NCBI GenBank assembly: GCA_030148865.1
Contig: JASBSR010000032.1
Span: forward strand, 1-45,456
Reading direction: 5' to 3'
Length of the DNA stretch: 45,456 nucleotides
DNA from: Gammaproteobacteria bacterium
GTDB lineage: Bacteria; Pseudomonadota; Gammaproteobacteria; SZUA-229
The translations under genes and the position numbers were made by a program. The notes below the pieces were generated by a model. It searched no databases, was not told where the DNA came from, and saw only the letters and a program-made list of their open reading frames with translations. This document shows positions 7,948-18,873 of the stretch, piece by piece (position 1 is the first letter of the stretch; the number at the start of each line of letters is the position of its first letter).

Positions 7948-8367
7948 CTATTTTCGTTTTTTCAGCTTCTTGATAGCATCGAGCTGAGCCACGGCTTCTA
8001 GCAGTTCCGCCCGGGCGTGGGCATAATCCAGATCGGACTTTTTATCTGCCAATGCCGCTTCGGCGCGAGATTTTGCTTCCAGTGCCGCAGATTCGTCGAG
8101 ATCAGCCGCGCGTACTGCAGTATCAGAGAGCACAGTCACAACATGCGGCTGAACTTCGAGGATGCCGCCACTGACATAAAAAGTCTGCTCTTTGCCCTGC
8201 TGGTCGATGACGCGCACCGTACCCGGCTTTAGCCGAGTCAGCATTTGCGTATGACGCGGATGAATACCCACTTCACCCATTTCTGCAGGCGCGTAGATTT
8301 CAGTCACAGTACCGGAAAAGATACTGTTTTCTGCGCTGACCACGTCGATATGCACTGTCATAGCCAT
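7948..8367 (-). CDS. atpC: ATP synthase F1 subunit epsilon
   Basis: A 139-residue subunit of the F1 central stalk. The N-terminal beta sandwich is shown by [41 protein letters not shown] and the [12 protein letters not shown] strand; the C-terminal half is the Ala/Leu/Lys-rich helical hairpin that inhibits ATP hydrolysis when extended. The length matches the Escherichia coli protein (139). It is the last gene of the operon, nine bases after atpD, and is followed by the terminator at 7881-7910. Confidence 0.96.
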   Translation of the reverse strand: MAMTVHIDVVSAENSIFSGTVTEIYAPAEMGEVGIHPRHTQMLTRLKPGTVRVIDQQGKEQTFYVSGGILEVQPHVVTVLSDTAVRAADLDESAALEAKSRAEAALADKKSDLDYAHARAELLEAVAQLDAIKKLKKRK

Positions 8368-8376
8368 GAGTATGCC

Positions 8377-9771
<1,395 letters not shown>

Positions 9772-9825
9772 TTAAATACTTAAAATTTGTTGGTCCGTTA
9801 ATGAACGCTAATGGTGGTAAAGCCT

Positions 9826-9860
9826 GATTGACAACAGTAGCTACATTGTCTGTATCAATC
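9826..9860 (-). other. Hairpin in the atpG-atpD intercistronic region
   Basis: On the minus strand GATTGA at one end pairs with TCAATC at the other, and inside them ACAG pairs with CTGT around a 12-base loop that contains the palindrome GTAGCTAC. It is not followed by a T run, so it is unlikely to be an intrinsic terminator. It could influence processing or stability of the atp message between gamma and beta, which is inference. Confidence 0.4.
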
Positions 9861-9897
9861 TATTTGCGTTAATTGGCGGACTCCTAATAATAAAAAA

Positions 9898-10761
9898 CTA
9901 AACTGCGGCGGCGCCAGAAACGATTTCAGAAATTTCCTGAGTAATCGCTGCCTGTCTGGCCTTGTTGTATACGGTTTGCAGATCTTTAATCAGGTCACCA
10001 GCATTATCAGTTGCGCTCTTCATTGCGATCATTCGTGCCGACATTTCGCTGGCAACATTTTCAACTACACCCTGATACACCTGCGACTCAATAAAGCGCA
10101 TCATCAAACCATCAATAATCGGTTTGGCCTCAGGCTCGTAAATATAATCCCAGTGGTGATCCAGTGCTTTGTCCTGGCTGCTTTCTACCGGAATCAGCTG
10201 ATGCACTCGTGGTGTCTGGGTCATGGTGTTGACAAATTCGTTGTACACGACGAACAGGCGATCAATTTTTCCAGCGTCGTAGGCATCAAGCATGACTTTG
10301 ACAGTACCGATCAGCTCATCGTGCGCTGGCTGGTCGCCCAGATTTTCGGTATGCGCTACCAGATTACACTTAAAGCGCTTGAAAAAACTGCCGGCTTTTT
10401 TGCCAATCGCACAAACATCAACTTCGGCGCCTTTCTTGTCCCAGTCAATCATCTGCGTGACAGCAGCTTTGAACATATTGGTGTTTAGCCCACCGCACAA
10501 ACCACGGTCAGTGGATACCACGATAAAACCCACGCGCTTGATGTCTTCGCGGGTTTCCAGATATGGATGTTTGTATTCAGGATTCGCCTGCGCGAGATGC
10601 GACAGTACAGTCTGAATTTTCTCCGCATAAGGGCGACTGGCGCGCATGCGTTCCTGCGCCTTGCGCATTTTGCTCGCTGCCACCATTTCCATAGCTTTAG
10701 TGATCTTTTGAGTATTTTTAATACTCTTAATCTTGCCCCGTATTTCTTTAGCGCCTGCCAT
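9898..10761 (-). CDS. atpG: ATP synthase F1 subunit gamma
   Basis: A 287-residue rotor subunit, the same length as in Escherichia coli. The N-terminal helix starts with [20 protein letters not shown] and the C-terminal helix contains [14 protein letters not shown]-like sequence ([18 protein letters not shown]) and ends [14 protein letters not shown], the two antiparallel helices that form the shaft inside the alpha3beta3 ring. [17 protein letters not shown] is the conserved Rossmann-like part. It lies 28 bases after atpA, with the 138-base gap to atpD following. Confidence 0.97.
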   Translation of the reverse strand: MAGAKEIRGKIKSIKNTQKITKAMEMVAASKMRKAQERMRASRPYAEKIQTVLSHLAQANPEYKHPYLETREDIKRVGFIVVSTDRGLCGGLNTNMFKAAVTQMIDWDKKGAEVDVCAIGKKAGSFFKRFKCNLVAHTENLGDQPAHDELIGTVKVMLDAYDAGKIDRLFVVYNEFVNTMTQTPRVHQLIPVESSQDKALDHHWDYIYEPEAKPIIDGLMMRFIESQVYQGVVENVASEMSARMIAMKSATDNAGDLIKDLQTVYNKARQAAITQEISEIVSGAAAV

Positions 10762-10789
10762 TGTATCGTTACCTGTGGTTTAAGGCTGC

Positions 10790-12331
10790 TTAGTAAACGC
10801 CGGTGGCTTTGAAGCTATCGAGTGCAGCGCGCATCGCAGCTTCGATGTCATCGCTGTAATCGCCGCTGTCATCAATCTTTTTCAGCAGATCAGCGTTGTT
10901 GCTCTTCACGTGTGCCAGCATCGCAGTTTCAAAATCAACAACTTTATTAGTGGCAACATCGTCGAGATAACCTTCGTTGGCCATAAACAAAGTCATTGCC
11001 ATTTCAGAAACCGACAACGGCGAATACTGCGCCTGTTTCATCAACTCGGTGACACGCTCACCACGTTCCAGCTGCGCACGAGTCGCATCGTCAAGGTCAG
11101 ATGCAAACTGGGCGAACGCTGCCAGCTCACGATACTGCGCCAGCGCCAAACGCACACCGCCGCCGAGCTTTTTAATAATCTTTGTCTGTGCCGATCCACC
11201 GACACGCGATACTGACAGACCGGCATTAATCGCAGGACGAATACCGGCGTTAAACAGATCTGACTCTAGGAAGATCTGGCCGTCAGTAATCGAAATCACG
11301 TTGGTCGGTACGAATGCAGACACGTCACCGTCCTGGGTTTCAATAATCGGCAGTGCAGTCAATGAACCGGTTTTACCTTTGACTTCACCATTGGTGAATT
11401 TTTCTACGTAATCCGCGTTGACACGTGATGCGCGTTCCAGCAAACGTGAATGTAGATAGAATACGTCCCCCGGATAGGCTTCACGGCCCGGCGGACGACG
11501 CAGCAACAAGGAGACCTGACGATAGGCCCAGGCCTGCTTGGTCAGGTCGTCATAAATAATCAGTGCATCCTGGCCACGGTCACGGAAATATTCACCCATG
11601 GTGCAACCGGCATAGGGTGCGATGAACTGCATCGCCGCCGATTCTGCCGCAGTCGCAGCAACCACGATGGTGTGTGCCATGGCGTCGCGCTCTTCCAGTT
11701 TGCGCACAATATTCGCAACCGTCGACGCTTTCTGCCCGATCGCAACATAGATACATTTCACACCAGTATTGGTCTGGTTGATAATGGCGTCAATTGCGAC
11801 CGCGGTTTTACCGGTCTGGCGGTCACCGATAATCAGTTCACGCTGACCACGACCAACCGGTACCATGGCGTCGATGGATTTCAGACCGGTCTGCACCGGT
11901 TGATCAACCGATTTACGCTCAATAACGCCGGGCGCAATTTTTTCGATCGGCGCAGTGCCTTTGGCCTTGATCGGGCCTTTGCCGTCGATCGGATTACCCA
12001 GGGCATCTACGACTCGACCCAGCAAAGCTTCACCGATAGGAACTTCCAGAATACGACCGGTGCATTTCGCGGTATCGCCTTCGGAAAGATGACCGTAGGA
12101 ACCAAGCACCACCGCGCCCACTGAATCACGTTCCAGGTTAAGTGCCATGGCATAGGTGTCGCCGGGCAGTTCGATCATTTCGCCCTGCATGGCATCGGCC
12201 AGGCCGTGAATACGAAGAATACCGTCGGTTAAACTCACCACGGTGCCTTCGCTACGCGCTTCGACTTTTGATTCAAAGTTCTGAATGCGTGATTTAATGA
12301 GTTCACTGATTTCAGATGGATTCAGCTGCAT
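10790..12331 (-). CDS. atpA: ATP synthase F1 subunit alpha
   Basis: A 513-residue non-catalytic nucleotide-binding subunit with exactly the usual length. The Walker A loop GDRQTGKT is at residues 169-176, [17 protein letters not shown] is the Walker B part, and [20 protein letters not shown] is the family signature. The arginine finger region ISVTDGQ-like motif appears as [35 protein letters not shown]. It begins 12 bases after atpH in the operon. Nothing unusual was seen. Confidence 0.98.
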   Translation of the reverse strand: MQLNPSEISELIKSRIQNFESKVEARSEGTVVSLTDGILRIHGLADAMQGEMIELPGDTYAMALNLERDSVGAVVLGSYGHLSEGDTAKCTGRILEVPIGEALLGRVVDALGNPIDGKGPIKAKGTAPIEKIAPGVIERKSVDQPVQTGLKSIDAMVPVGRGQRELIIGDRQTGKTAVAIDAIINQTNTGVKCIYVAIGQKASTVANIVRKLEERDAMAHTIVVAATAAESAAMQFIAPYAGCTMGEYFRDRGQDALIIYDDLTKQAWAYRQVSLLLRRPPGREAYPGDVFYLHSRLLERASRVNADYVEKFTNGEVKGKTGSLTALPIIETQDGDVSAFVPTNVISITDGQIFLESDLFNAGIRPAINAGLSVSRVGGSAQTKIIKKLGGGVRLALAQYRELAAFAQFASDLDDATRAQLERGERVTELMKQAQYSPLSVSEMAMTLFMANEGYLDDVATNKVVDFETAMLAHVKSNNADLLKKIDDSGDYSDDIEAAMRAALDSFKATGVY

Positions 12332-12343
12332 TGTGATTTCCTC

Positions 12344-12883
12344 TTAATGACTCAATGTGCTCGCCAGCGCGGCAAGTCTGGCTTTCATCGAGCCATCGAT
12401 AATAATGTCTCCGGCCTTGATAACAACACCACCGAGTAACGACGCATCGGTCGTTGCGGTGATCGTGACATCACGACCCGTTTTGTTTTTTAGGGCGGTG
12501 GCTATACTCGCCTGTTGCTCTGCGGTCAACGGAAAGGCTGATGTCACCTCGGCATCGATCTGACCTTCGGCTTCGGCGCGTAACACTTCGTAGAGCGCGG
12601 CCACCGTCGGCATCAGGCTCAGGCGATTGTTTTCCGCCATCAACCTGACCAGGTTTTTCTGGTGCTCATCGAGTTTGTCGCCGACCACGGCGAGCATGAG
12701 CTCGCCTTTCTGGCGCCTGCCCAGCTCCGGGCTGGCCAGCTTGCGCATCATGGTCTGGTCTGCGACTACCGCCGACATCAGGATCAGGGCGTCGCTCCAG
12801 GCTGTCAGCTTCGCTGACGACTCAGATGCGAGCTGATATATCGCGTTTGCGTAGGGCCGGGCTGCAGTAGTAAGTTCTGACAT
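12344..12883 (-). CDS. atpH: ATP synthase F1 subunit delta
   Basis: A 179-residue peripheral stalk subunit that joins the top of F1 to the b dimer. The N-terminal six-helix domain begins ELTTAARPYANAIYQLA, and the C-terminal domain has the conserved DITITATTD-like strand (DVTITATTDASLLGGVVIKA) followed by IIDGSMKARLAALAS. Length and order between atpF and atpA are normal for the operon. Confidence 0.96.
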   Translation of the reverse strand: MSELTTAARPYANAIYQLASESSAKLTAWSDALILMSAVVADQTMMRKLASPELGRRQKGELMLAVVGDKLDEHQKNLVRLMAENNRLSLMPTVAALYEVLRAEAEGQIDAEVTSAFPLTAEQQASIATALKNKTGRDVTITATTDASLLGGVVIKAGDIIIDGSMKARLAALASTLSH

Positions 12884-12896
12884 AATTCAGATTCCG

Positions 12897-13367
12897 TTAC
12901 AGCTGCGCTGCGACGTCTTGCAAAGCCACTGCGTGGGCAGCCGCATTCACTTCCTGCTTCAGCACGCGTTCGGCACCCGCGATGGCGAGCACGACCACTT
13001 CTTTGCGCAAATGTTCGCGCGCGCGGTTAACTTCCTGCTCAATCTCGGCATTGGCACTAACTTTAATGCGTTCGGCTTCAGCTTGGGCATCATCTTTGGC
13101 GGCTTCTTCAATCTCTTTGGCGCGTTTTTGTGCCTGAGTAATGATGTCGCTCGCCTGTGCCTTGGCTTCACGGATGTGTTCTGCCGCTCGCTTCTCCGCC
13201 AGTTCCTGCTCGTGCTGGCCACGTTCTGCAGCAGCCAGGCCATCGGCAATTTTCTTGCTGCGTTCAGCCATCGCATTGATGATCGGCGGCCAGACCTTGG
13301 CGTAACAGAACCAGACAAAAATAAAGAAGGTTATGGTCTGCCCGATGAGCGTGTAATTGATATTCAT
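12897..13367 (-). CDS. atpF: ATP synthase F0 subunit b
   Basis: A 156-residue subunit with one N-terminal membrane helix ([20 protein letters not shown]) followed by a long Ala/Glu/Lys-rich right-handed coiled coil that dimerises to form the stator stalk. The length equals that of Escherichia coli b (156). It lies between atpE and atpH. Only one b gene is present, so the stalk is a homodimer, unlike the b/b' pairs of phototrophs. Confidence 0.96.
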   Translation of the reverse strand: MNINYTLIGQTITFFIFVWFCYAKVWPPIINAMAERSKKIADGLAAAERGQHEQELAEKRAAEHIREAKAQASDIITQAQKRAKEIEEAAKDDAQAEAERIKVSANAEIEQEVNRAREHLRKEVVVLAIAGAERVLKQEVNAAAHAVALQDVAAQL

Positions 13368-13398
13368 ACGCTAGTCTCGTTGCGTTGTGGGTTGTGAA

Positions 13399-13647
<249 letters not shown>

Positions 13648-13681
13648 CTAAAAATTAAACTTTAAAATCGGTTACAAATAC

Positions 13682-15030
<1,349 letters not shown>

Positions 15031-15074
15031 ACGCCCGAATAAAAGCGGTCGCGACACTGCGACAAGCGCGCGGA

Positions 15075-15103
15075 ATTATAAGGAGTCTATTATATTTGGT
15101 CAA
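15075..15103 (-). promoter_or_regulatory. Sigma-70 promoter of the atp operon
   Basis: On the minus strand TTGACC (15098-15103) and a perfect TATAAT (15075-15080) are separated by exactly 17 bases, close to the ideal sigma-70 promoter. It lies in the 110-base gap between parB and atpI and would drive atpIBEFHAGDC independently of rsmG-parAB. Confidence 0.85.
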
Positions 15104-15167
15104 GGCTTGCATGTCGGTATCAATAATTTCTATGCCTGGCACTTAGAATAAAGCACTGCGATATCAA

Positions 15168-16034
15168 CTATTTGATCCTTGCCAAAATACCGTCCAGCGC
15201 GTCCAGACTGTGATAATGAATTTCCAGCACGCCCTTATTTTTGCCCTGCTGGCGTAGATTCACGCTGGTGCCAAGCCGCTCACCGAGCTCACTCTCCAGA
15301 CGCAGGATATCGACATCTTTTTTCGCTGCTTTCGGTTTCGCCGGTGGATTCAGGCGGTGTTTTACCAGCGCCTCGGTCTCACGAACCGATAAGCGATGGC
15401 GCGCAACCTCCCGCGCCAGGGCGCTCTGCGCATTGCCGCTGAGGCCGAGCAGGGCGCGTGCGTGGCCCATCTCGATAGTGCGGCTGCTGAGCAGTTCTTT
15501 CACATCTGCATTCAGATCCTGCAAGCGCAGCAGATTGCTGACACTGGCGCGAGAACGCGCCACGGTGTCGGCCACCTGCTGGTGGGTCATATTAAATTCG
15601 GCGATCAGGCGCTGTAGCGCAGTGGATTCTTCCAGCGGGTTGAGATTTTCACGCTGAATATTTTCGATCAGTGAGACCGCCGCGGCGGTCTGGTCGTCAA
15701 ACTGTTTCACCACCGCCGGCACTTTGCTCAGGCCCGCGAGCTGGGCGGCGCGCCAGCGACGCTCGCCGGCCACGATCTCGTAGCGATTTTCAGCAGCAGC
15801 GCGCACCACGATCGGCTGCACCACGCCCTGGCTGGTGATCGAGTCAGCCAGTTCCTGCAGCGCGTCCTGATCAAAATGTACCCGCGGCTGCCAGGCACCG
15901 CGTTGAATCAGATCGACATCGAGTTCGCGCAATTCGTTTGGCGTTTGCGCCGTGGTCATCGCCTGCATTGCGTCACTGCCAGCGAGCAGGGCATTGAGGC
16001 CGCGGCCAAGACCGCGTTTTTTTGCTGTTGCCAT
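15168..16034 (-). CDS. parB: Chromosome partitioning protein ParB
   Basis: A 288-residue centromere-binding CTPase. The N-terminal ParB/Srx domain has QPRVHFDQDALQELADSI and the CTP-binding box GERRWRAAQLAG; the helix-turn-helix reads THQQVADTVARSRASVSNLL; the C-terminal dimerisation domain follows. ParB loads at parS and slides along DNA to build the partition complex. Two matching parS sites lie about 19 kb away inside recF, close to the putative origin. It is 17 bases downstream of parA, in an operon with it and rsmG. Confidence 0.96.
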   Translation of the reverse strand: MATAKKRGLGRGLNALLAGSDAMQAMTTAQTPNELRELDVDLIQRGAWQPRVHFDQDALQELADSITSQGVVQPIVVRAAAENRYEIVAGERRWRAAQLAGLSKVPAVVKQFDDQTAAAVSLIENIQRENLNPLEESTALQRLIAEFNMTHQQVADTVARSRASVSNLLRLQDLNADVKELLSSRTIEMGHARALLGLSGNAQSALAREVARHRLSVRETEALVKHRLNPPAKPKAAKKDVDILRLESELGERLGTSVNLRQQGKNKGVLEIHYHSLDALDGILARIK

Positions 16035-16051
16035 AATAGGGTGTCCGCTAA

Positions 16052-16843
16052 TCAGGCCGGTACGCTGGGGGCGGTGCCGCGATAATTGCGACGCAGCATT
16101 TCACCGGCGAGAGAAAGATAGGCGAGCGCACCGCTGGAAGTTTTTTCATAGAGCAGGGCGGGCAGGCCGTGACTGGGGGCTTCGGCGAGGCGCACGTTGC
16201 GCGGCACAATGGTACGGTACACCTTGTCACCAAAATGCTCGATCAGCTGCGCCGAAACATCGTTCGCCAGGGTGTTGCGCGGGTCAAACATAGTGCGCAG
16301 CAAGCCTTCGACCCGGAGGCCAGGGTTAACCGTGGCCTGCACCTGGCGAATGGTATCCATCAGCGCGGTCAGGCCTTCCAGCGCATAATATTCGCACTGC
16401 ATGGGGATAATCACACCATCCGATGCGACCAGAGCATTTAATGTGAGCATGTTCAGCGCCGGCGGGCAGTCGATCAGCACGTAGTCGTAATTATCACGAA
16501 TTTCAGTGATCGCGGTTTTCAACCGGTTTTCAGCGTGACCGCTGCGCATCAGGCTGACTTCAGCCTCGGTCAGATCCGCGTTCGCAGGCAACAGATCGAT
16601 ACCAATGTTATCCAGCGTCATGACACACTGACGAACATCGTAGTTATCGAGCAGGGCATCACAAAAGGTTTTTACCAGTGAATTCTTGTCGATACCGACC
16701 CCCATAGTGGCATTGCCCTGAGGATCCAGATCAATCAACAATACCCTGCGTTTGGTCGCCGCCAGCGATGCCGCGAGATTGACGCTGGTGGTGGTCTTGC
16801 CAACGCCACCTTTCTGATTCGCCAATGCTAATACTTGCGCCAT
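16052..16843 (-). CDS. parA: Chromosome partitioning ATPase ParA (Soj)
   Basis: A 263-residue Walker-type ATPase with the deviant P-loop KGGVGKTT at residues 11-18, LLIDLDPQGNATMG as switch I, and DYVLIDCPPALNMLTLNAL as switch II. It binds DNA non-specifically in its ATP dimer state and is released by ParB-parS, which moves origins apart. It starts two bases after the rsmG stop. No N-terminal repressor domain is present, so this is the chromosomal Soj type and not a plasmid P1-like ParA. Confidence 0.96.
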   Translation of the reverse strand: MAQVLALANQKGGVGKTTTSVNLAASLAATKRRVLLIDLDPQGNATMGVGIDKNSLVKTFCDALLDNYDVRQCVMTLDNIGIDLLPANADLTEAEVSLMRSGHAENRLKTAITEIRDNYDYVLIDCPPALNMLTLNALVASDGVIIPMQCEYYALEGLTALMDTIRQVQATVNPGLRVEGLLRTMFDPRNTLANDVSAQLIEHFGDKVYRTIVPRNVRLAEAPSHGLPALLYEKTSSGALAYLSLAGEMLRRNYRGTAPSVPA

Positions 16844-16845
16844 AT

Positions 16846-17487
16846 TTAATGTGTCTGCGTAATTTCGAGTAAGTGTCGTTCGGCACTCAGACCGGCGACC
16901 TCCAGTATGTGTGACTGCTGCACACGATAGCCCGGCTGATTCAGCCGGTTGTCCGGCCTGCCCTGCATCACCAGCACCCGGGTGCCACGGTGGTGCAAAT
17001 GCCGGGTACCGCTGACAATACTATCGCTGCTGGCGTAAGCGCGGGCAATCACGAGGTCAAAGTATATCGCAGCGCCGTCTTTTATGGGCCGGTATTCTTC
17101 GATTCGCTGCTGCACCACCTCGACATTAGCCAGACCCAGCACCAGTTTTGCCTGGGTTAAAAAACGGGTTTTTTTGCCAATACAGTCATTCAACACAATA
17201 CGCAGCTCCGGGCGGCAAAGCGCCAGTACCAGCCCCGGCAGGCCAGCACCTGTGCCGACGTCAATCAGCGAAGCCGCCGTGCCCAGATGCGGCAATACCG
17301 CCAGCGAATCGAGCACGTGCTTGCTCAGCATCTCGCTCGGATCACGAATCGCGGTAAGATTGAAGACCTTGTTCCAGTGATTCAGCAGACCAATATAATC
17401 AATCAGTTTTTCAGCTACCTGTGGCGGCAACGGCAGCTGCATCACCTCGATACCATGGTTCAATTCATCGAGCAGGCGCTGTGTCAT
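16846..17487 (-). CDS. rsmG: 16S rRNA 7-methylguanosine (G527) methyltransferase RsmG
   Basis: A 213-residue methyltransferase that modifies G527 of 16S rRNA. LLNHWNKVFNLTAIRDP and KHVLDSLAVLP are the family's N-terminal signatures, and LIDVGTGAGLPGLVLAL is the SAM-binding loop. The ATG at 17487 gives the normal N-terminus; the frame stays open to 17559, but the added residues are not conserved in my memory of the family. In many gammaproteobacteria it directly follows mnmG; here about 4 kb of unrelated plus-strand DNA lies between them. Confidence 0.94.
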   Translation of the reverse strand: MTQRLLDELNHGIEVMQLPLPPQVAEKLIDYIGLLNHWNKVFNLTAIRDPSEMLSKHVLDSLAVLPHLGTAASLIDVGTGAGLPGLVLALCRPELRIVLNDCIGKKTRFLTQAKLVLGLANVEVVQQRIEEYRPIKDGAAIYFDLVIARAYASSDSIVSGTRHLHHRGTRVLVMQGRPDNRLNQPGYRVQQSHILEVAGLSAERHLLEITQTH

Positions 17488-17937
17488 GGTTACATTCTCG
17501 CACGTCAGGTTCCGGCTCACTGTATTCAGAAGGGTCCTCCGAGCTGGCAGATCGAACACCTTTTGTCATTAATTTTCAGGGCTTTATCGCCTTATACACG
17601 CGACCACTGGCAGCCGGTACGAGACTTGCTATAGTCAGGTAGTAGTCAGGCACTGCTAGCGCGGGCCTGATTCGACTGCGCGCGAAACCAGTCTGGCCTG
17701 TTTTGTCCGCTTCAATTGTAACAAATCTTGATTCCAGCGGCTTTGTGTCCATCAGTTACGTACTGGTGGGTCAATGACTGTTGCAAATGCTCCCTCATGG
17801 ATATGACTCTCCTCTCAACAGCAGATTGCTGTCAGCCAACAAACACTGGCTGGTAGCTACGATTAATTGTGAGAGCAAAATGTTCTTATAAATAGCAACA
17901 CTATGGGCTGCGAACTTAATAAAAAGTGATATCGACT
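17488..17937. other. Long intergenic region between rsmG and the hydrolase gene
   Basis: This 450-base stretch carries the divergent start regions of rsmG (minus) and the hydrolase gene (plus). A small inverted repeat, CAGCCA with TGGCTG around an 8-base loop, lies at 17833-17852, and a TTGTGAGAGC half-site resembling half of a CRP site lies near 17877. No coding sequence with recognisable features and no clear promoter pair were seen. It may be the scar of the insertion that split mnmG from rsmG. Confidence 0.4.
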
Positions 17938-18873
17938 ATGCACATTAAAAAAATAATGCTGTTTGAACGTCAGTGCCTGATCTGGATACGCCAGATGTTC
18001 CGCTGGCGTTCAGCAGGTTTGCTTTTGATCTGTCTAAGCGCTTCATCGGTTTACGCACAAACCGTAGAGGCAATTTTACCAAACGGTATTGTTGCAACAG
18101 CTGATTTTCGTCCAGCCGCCCCGGCACGACCCGCTATTGTGCTGATACACGGTTTTTTACAAACACCTAATTACCTGACGACGATCAGCCTCGCGAACGC
18201 CGTGGCCGATGCCGGCTACACTCTGCTCGCGCCAACGCTTTCGCTAGGGATTAATAAACGCAGGAAAAGCCTGCCATGTGAAGCCTTGCACCTTCATACC
18301 TTACAGGACGATGTTAAGGAAATTGCTTATTGGGTAGACTGGTTAGCCACCAGGGGCTACCGCAATATTGTGATGGTCGGTCATAGTTACGGTAGCCTGC
18401 AGTCTCTGGTATACGTTTCGGGCACACCGAATACAGCCGTTAATAAAATAATTGCTACCAGCCTGGTAGATTTCGAGCACTCTGCGGGTGAAGATAATGC
18501 CCGCGCGCAAATCGGACGCGCGCAGGCAGCTTTACAGCAGGGCATTAATGACCCAATCGAATTTCCACTATCGTACTGCAAAACCTATGTTGCCCCGGCA
18601 ACGGCTTTCCTGTCGTATGCCGAATACACAAAACCCGGAATTCTGAAAGCGATTGCAAATACAAAAATACCGCTCGAAGTCATACTTGGCAGTAACGACA
18701 AACGCATGGCCCTCCACTGGCCCAGGATGCTCAGGGAAAATCATGCACATGTCAGTATCATCGAAGGCGCCAACCATTTTTTTGACGCAGAACACGAGTT
18801 TGATCTAATCGATCGCGTTCTTGCTTTAATCGATGGAAACCAGGTGGTATCACCAAATGTCCAGCCATTCTGA
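17938..18873 (+). CDS. Secreted alpha/beta hydrolase fold protein
   Basis: A protein of about 311 residues with a positively charged start and hydrophobic signal segment (SAGLLLICLSASSVYA) followed by an alpha/beta hydrolase. IVLIHGFLQTP is the oxyanion region, GHSYGS holds the nucleophile Ser150, GSNDKRM carries a candidate Asp and GANHFFDAEHEF the catalytic His. The substrate cannot be deduced. In-frame starts also exist at 17926 (GTG) and 17995 (ATG); the last would give a more usual signal peptide. The gene overlaps the following c-di-GMP gene by 17 bases on the same strand, so the pair is probably co-translated and functionally linked. Confidence 0.8.
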   Translation: MHIKKIMLFERQCLIWIRQMFRWRSAGLLLICLSASSVYAQTVEAILPNGIVATADFRPAAPARPAIVLIHGFLQTPNYLTTISLANAVADAGYTLLAPTLSLGINKRRKSLPCEALHLHTLQDDVKEIAYWVDWLATRGYRNIVMVGHSYGSLQSLVYVSGTPNTAVNKIIATSLVDFEHSAGEDNARAQIGRAQAALQQGINDPIEFPLSYCKTYVAPATAFLSYAEYTKPGILKAIANTKIPLEVILGSNDKRMALHWPRMLRENHAHVSIIEGANHFFDAEHEFDLIDRVLALIDGNQVVSPNVQPF

